The notes beneath the pieces were generated by a model that was not told where the DNA came from, did not search any database, and worked only from the letters and a program-made list of their open reading frames with translations. DNA of 64,000 bases from Salinilacustrithrix flava. Lineage in GTDB: Bacteria > Actinomycetota > Acidimicrobiia > Acidimicrobiales > Salinilacustritrichaceae. A program made the position numbers and the translations under genes. Positions 60,192 to 64,000 of the stretch are shown here, piece after piece; within the stretch, counting starts at the first letter, position 1; the number at the start of each line of letters is the position of its first letter. Where the stretch lies: NCBI RefSeq assembly GCF_041228405.1, contig NZ_CP133888.1, positions 3,906,001 to 3,970,000 of the forward strand. The letters are read 5' to 3'.

Positions 60192-60413
60192 ATGGTGCCT
60201 GCGCAGGACTCGATGACGACGGGACGGCGCCGCATCGCCGGGGCCGCGGTCGCTGCGGTGCTGCTGCTGGCCGGCTGCAGCTCCAACGACGACGCGCCGA
60301 GCGACGACAGCCCCACCACGCAGGGGAGCGAACAGGCGCCGGGCACCGAGGCCGGCGACCTCGACCGGAACCAGGGCCAGGAGAAGGACCAGACGCGGCC
60401 GGACCAGCCCTAG
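60192..60413 (+). CDS. Small acidic lipoprotein
   Basis: A 73-residue secreted lipoprotein. The signal peptide (RRRIAGAAVAAVLLLAGC) ends in a good lipobox LAGC; the mature part is a short acidic Asp/Ser/Glu/Gln-rich tail. GAGGT lies about 7 nt before ATG 60192; a second ATG at 60213 (AGGA 4 nt upstream) would give 66 residues with the same signal. Function unknown. A strong hairpin follows 10 nt after the stop. Confidence 0.75.
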   Translation: MVPAQDSMTTGRRRIAGAAVAAVLLLAGCSSNDDAPSDDSPTTQGSEQAPGTEAGDLDRNQGQEKDQTRPDQP

Positions 60414-60423
60414 CGCGACGCGG

Positions 60424-60455
60424 AGCGGGGGCCGACCTCTCGGTCGGCCCCCGCT
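60424..60455. terminator. Hairpin terminator, shared
   Basis: AGCGGGGGCCGACC (60424-60437), loop TCTC, GGTCGGCCCCCGCT (60442-60455): a 14-bp perfect stem between the lipoprotein gene and the convergent pseudogene. Confidence 0.85.
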
Positions 60456-60490
60456 GGGCGCTTCGGGGAGCTACCCCCGTCGCCGGTGGT

Positions 60491-62400
60491 TCACTCGGTC
60501 GATCCCGAGCCCTGGCCGAAGTCCCAGCCGTAGGTGCTGGAGACCCAGCCGTCGATCCACCAGACCCGGCGGGCCTGGGCATCGGATGCGATCACCTCAT
60601 CGTCCTCGTGCTCGAGCTCGGCCCAGGCTGCGTAGAGGAACTCACCGCCCGGGTTGGCAGCGAGGCTGGCCTCGCTGGCCTCCAGGCCCGGCGTGCCCCG
60701 GTCCAGCTGGTCGAACTCGTTGCAGAAGCCCGACCCGATCAGCTCCTCCGGGATGTCTTGGTCCTTCGGGTCGTTCGGGTAGCAGAGGCTGACGTCGCCG
60801 TCCTCCGTCTCCGCCCAGACCTCGTAGTCGTCACCGAAGCTCTCACCTCGGCTGTAGAAGAGGTCCAACGGATCGGGCTCGCCGTACTGGGCCGTCGTGT
60901 TGTCGCCGGTCTCGTAGACGATGAAGAACCTCGACGGGTCACGGAGGTCCTCGCTGTCTCCGTCACCCGAGGTGTAGTTCGGGATGCCGAAGCCGAGGGT
61001 GTCCGCGGTGATGCTGACGCCGTAGGGGCCGCCGGTCATCGAGTACCTCGGGTCGAGGGTGGTGATCCGCATCGACTTGTGCTGGGTGACGTTCCGTGCC
61101 TGCTCGGGTGCGCCGGCGGCGTACTCGTTGCAGGCCCGGGGCTCCACGACCTCTCCCGACCCGGTCTCGGAGCTGCGGAACGTCTCGCAGGTGACCGTCC
61201 CGTCGCCGGCGTACTTGTCGCCGGTCGTGTCGGTGAACTTGCTGGGCAGGGTCGTCCAGTCGGCACCGCCGGTGAACGATTGCCGGATGTACAGCTCGTA
61301 GCGGTCGTGCCCGACCGTGTTGAGCCGCCAGTTCGGCGACCACGCGTAGAGCATCCTCACGAAGTCGCCGTCGAGGAACCCGCGGTGGCCCTTCGCCACC
61401 TCGTACGGGTTGTACCACGACTGGTCGGCGAGCGTGCTGTCACCTTCGGTCCGGGTGTCGTCGGCGCACGTCACCTGCTCGACACCACTGACGTTCGTGA
61501 ACTCCGCCGGGCACTGGTGCCAGGTCAGCACCTTGGTGGTGTCGCCCTCGCCCTGGACCAGACCCTGCAGGATCGGGTTCGTGTCGCTGACGGCGAACGG
61601 AGTCCCGCCGAAGGTGAGCGTCGGCAGCGTGGCGGCGGTGTCCGTGGCGGAGTCGATCCCGCTGTCCGGAACCGTCGCCGACAGTTTGATCGCCGAGTCC
61701 ACGCACACGCCCTCGGGGTAGTACGGGTTCGACCCGTCGGCGTACGCCTTGTTGTCGCACTCCATGTTCCGGAAGGCGTACGGGTTGCCGCCGTTGGGGC
61801 CGCCGCTCCGGACGTTCCAGCCCTTCGGGATGACGATCCGCCGCGACATGACGTCGGCCGGTCCGCCCTGGTTCATCTGCCCCTGCTTCCAGGGTGGCGA
61901 AGAGGTCGTAGCCGTACGTGGCATCGGTCCAACCGAACATGTCCGCGGTGTTCATGACCGGGAAGAAGTCACCGGTGGTCCAGTCCACCTCGGGCTGGTT
62001 CAGCAGGTTGCCGTGGAAGGCCAGGTTGGCCAGCAGACCGTCCTGCTCGTGGGCCACCATCGGATCGGTCAGCGACATGCTGAACGAGTGGTACCACTGG
62101 TTCTTCCCATCGTCGAAGGGGACACAGAGCTTCGCTTCGTCCTGCTCCGCTGTGCAGGGCTGCGTCAGATCCGGCAGCCCTGTCTCCTGGTCTGCGAGGT
62201 AGAGCGCCCGACCGAGGCCCTTGGACTCCTCGGTCTGCACCACGACGAAGGCACTGTCGATGACCGCGTCTCACGGCCCGTCACGACCAGGTTGGTCTGC
62301 CGGAGTGACTGTTCCTCCACACGCGATTGCCGGGTTCGATACGCCGCGCCAGCCCTGGCCGGGCACGCCGGCGCTGAGGGTCGTGGGCTGACCGCCGCCG
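60491..62400 (-). pseudogene. Frameshifted remnant of a large secreted protein (choice-of-anchor-like)
   Basis: Coding-quality sequence on the minus strand broken into at least three frames. Near 62310-62280 the protein text runs QSLRQTNLVVTGR, then shifts to a frame with VIDSAFVVVQTEESKGLG (62260-62200). Near 61890 it shifts again: DATYGYDLFATL continues as KQGQMNQGG only if one G is removed from CTGGAAG. The last frame runs to 60491. Conserved text such as VIPKGWNVRSGGPNGGNPYA and RNMECDNKAYADGSNPYYPEG recalls extracellular sialidase-like proteins annotated choice-of-anchor O. Both ends look truncated; no signal peptide is seen. Sequencing error cannot be excluded. Confidence 0.75.
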
Positions 62401-62403
62401 GGG

Positions 62404-64000
62404 TCAGGCGAAGAGGTTGACGGCGGGGATCAGCACCATCAGGAACAACACGCTCATGGCTGCGCCGGCCCGCAGATAGTCGGGCACCCGGTAGCCACCG
62501 GGCCCCATCAGCAGGGCGTTCACCTGGTGGGTGGGCAGCAGGAAGGCGTTGGAGGCGGCGAGCGCGACGATGAGCCCGAACTGCGCTGGGTCTGCACCGA
62601 CGCCGACGGCGACGTTGGCGGCCAGTGGGACGAGAAGCACCGTTGCGCCGACGTTGGACACGACGAGCGTGAACACCGTGGCGAGCAGGGCGATGGTGAG
62701 CTGCACGCCCCACGCCGGCAGGTCGCCGGCTGCGCCGATCACCTTGTCGGCGATCCAGGCCGCGGTGCCGGTGGTCTCCACGGCCTGGCCGAGCGGGATG
62801 AGCGCGGCGAGCAGGAACACGGTCTTCCACGACACGGCCCGGTAGGCCTCGTCGGGGGTGAGCACGCCCGAGACGAGCACGGCGACTGCGCCGGTCATGA
62901 GGGCGAGCGACAGCTGGAGGTCGCCGACGATCACGAGCCCGAGCGCGGTGGCCAGCGCGCCCAGCGCCCACCAGCGCTTGGCGGTGCGGGGCTGCTCGAG
63001 GGGGTGCTCGGTCAGCACGACGAAGGACGTGCCCTCGTCGAGGCTGGCCAGCCGCTCCCAGGGGGCGAACACGATCATCACGTCGCCGGCGGCCAGCTGC
63101 TGGTTCCGCAGGCCCTCGGTGATCACCTCGCCCCGGTGGTGCAGCGCCAGCAGCACGACGCCGTGGTGGTGGCGCAGCCGCAGGTCCTCGACCCGCCGGC
63201 CGACGGCCTCGGAGCCGGGGCGCACGACCACCTCGGCGAGACCGGCCCACGAGTCGTCGTGCAACACGGCGAACGGGTTGTCGTCGATGGGCTGCAGCCC
63301 GTGCTCCTCGACGAAGCGCTCGACGGCCGGGTCGGGGCCGACGAGGCCGACCGTCGTGTCGGCGACGAGGCGCTCGTCGCGGGAAGGGCCCAGCGCGACC
63401 CCCTCGTGGTCGCTGACCGCCACGATGCGGACCTGGCCCGAGCCGGCCTCGATGGTTCCCACGGTGTCGTCGAGCAGCGTGCTGCCCGCGGGCACCCGGG
63501 CCGGGCGCACGTCCCGGTCGAGGCCGTAGATCGACTCGACGTCGGGCAGGGCGGCCCCCGAGCCGCGATCGGCGGGGACGGCGGGTAGCAGCCAGCGACC
63601 GGCGAGCGCGAAGAGCGCGATGCCCGAGGTGAGGATGGCCAGGCCGATGGGCGTGGGCGCGAACAGCCCGTAGGGGGTGATGTCCTCGCCGATGCTGTCG
63701 GCGGAGGAGGCGAGCAGGTCGTTGAGCAGGATCAACGGACCCGACGCGACGAGGGTGAGCGTGCCGCCCAGGATCGCCGCGAACCCCATCGGCATGAGCA
63801 GCCGGGACACCGCGATGCCCGTGCGTTCGGCGACCCGCTCGACCACCGGGAGGAACAGCGCGGCGGCCCCGATGTTCTGGAGGAACGCGCTGATCACCCC
63901 GACCGTGGCCGACACCGACACCAGCACCCGTCGCTCGGTCTCACCGCCGACCCGGAGCAGCCACGCGGCGACCGAGCGCATCACCCCCACGCGATCGAGG
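62404..64000 (-). CDS. SLC13/DASS family permease with TrkA_C domains, N-terminus beyond the right edge
   Basis: C-terminal 531 residues of an SLC13-type (divalent anion:Na+ symporter) transporter; the reading frame is open to the end of the window (LDRVGVMRSVAAWLLRVGG). The first helix block has SAFLQNIGAAALFLPVV, where relatives have NNTA. The middle (about 170-360) holds two RCK_C/TrkA_C ligand domains. The last helices carry WKTVFLLAALIPLGQAVE and SNVGATVLLVPLA, the second half of the inverted repeat. Members carry sulfate, dicarboxylates or citrate. The pseudogene lies just downstream, transcribed in the same direction. Confidence 0.88.
   Translation of the reverse strand, partial: LDRVGVMRSVAAWLLRVGGETERRVLVSVSATVGVISAFLQNIGAAALFLPVVERVAERTGIAVSRLLMPMGFAAILGGTLTLVASGPLILLNDLLASSADSIGEDITPYGLFAPTPIGLAILTSGIALFALAGRWLLPAVPADRGSGAALPDVESIYGLDRDVRPARVPAGSTLLDDTVGTIEAGSGQVRIVAVSDHEGVALGPSRDERLVADTTVGLVGPDPAVERFVEEHGLQPIDDNPFAVLHDDSWAGLAEVVVRPGSEAVGRRVEDLRLRHHHGVVLLALHHRGEVITEGLRNQQLAAGDVMIVFAPWERLASLDEGTSFVVLTEHPLEQPRTAKRWWALGALATALGLVIVGDLQLSLALMTGAVAVLVSGVLTPDEAYRAVSWKTVFLLAALIPLGQAVETTGTAAWIADKVIGAAGDLPAWGVQLTIALLATVFTLVVSNVGATVLLVPLAANVAVGVGADPAQFGLIVALAASNAFLLPTHQVNALLMGPGGYRVPDYLRAGAAMSVLFLMVLIPAVNLFA

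Noticed and set aside
60491..61924. Intact 477-residue gene
   Set aside because: The coding text continues upstream in another frame, and its would-be N-terminus (residues 1-12) has no family character.

Overview
The window is a 64 kb stretch of a very GC-rich (roughly 70 percent, judged by eye) bacterial chromosome. Gene content points to an actinobacterium, most likely class Acidimicrobiia. It holds an F420-type luciferase-like monooxygenase, a DUF222/HNH endonuclease, two M23 peptidases with DUF4214 repeats, fatty-acid oxidation genes and an actinobacterial-looking type A RNase P RNA. Many genes have a TANNNT box only 6-7 nt before a start codon and no Shine-Dalgarno sequence, so leaderless mRNAs look common. 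Stop/start overlaps (ATGA, GTGA) are frequent. The class assignment is inference. No mobile elements, CRISPR arrays, tRNAs or rRNAs were seen.

Layout. 1-7.1 kb: a cut-off flavin disulfide reductase, the RNase P RNA gene, and a tight minus-strand operon (SDR, GH13 amylase, VKOR-like, small membrane protein, phytoene-desaturase-like oxidoreductase). 7.1-17.4 kb: an HNH nuclease, a FAD/Rieske oxidoreductase, a DisA_N-domain protein, an rRNA methyltransferase, an M15 peptidase, a phosphatase, a zinc-ribbon coiled coil, a class A penicillin-binding protein and a Gfo/Idh/MocA oxidoreductase. 17.5-29 kb: two c-di-GMP proteins, a heterodimeric ABC exporter, glucose-6-phosphate isomerase, two hydrolases and an MFS transporter. 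29-39 kb: an LLM monooxygenase, a TetR regulator, a 2OG-Fe(II) oxygenase, a probable selenoprotein, tandem M23-DUF4214 wall hydrolases, a membrane-bound spermidine-synthase-like protein and a K+ channel with two RCK modules.

39.2-42.7 kb is a compact thiol-redox island. It contains an ArsR-rhodanese regulator, two small membrane proteins with CxxC motifs, a CcdA-like protein and a DsbA-like protein. It is flanked by two near-identical operators that sit between the -10 box and the ribosome binding site. 42.7-50 kb: a fatty-acid desaturase under a perfect 22-bp palindrome, a two-component system with a molybdopterin oxidoreductase and an acidic lipoprotein, and a double acyl-CoA dehydrogenase. 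50-64 kb: CsbD/coiled-coil stress proteins, a GH43-like enzyme, DUF2254 and DUF2231 membrane proteins, a response-regulator/TrxR-like fusion without its CxxC, an enoyl-CoA hydratase, a DUF222 HNH protein, a frameshifted secreted-protein remnant and a cut-off SLC13 transporter.

The strongest discovery is at 31837..32913. A ResA/TlpA-like thiol oxidoreductase has an in-frame TGA exactly where the first active-site cysteine belongs (WASW-U-G-C). A 6-bp hairpin with a CGUGU loop follows 20 nt downstream, as expected of a bacterial SECIS. It reads as a WAxxUGC selenoprotein that ordinary gene calling would split or call broken.
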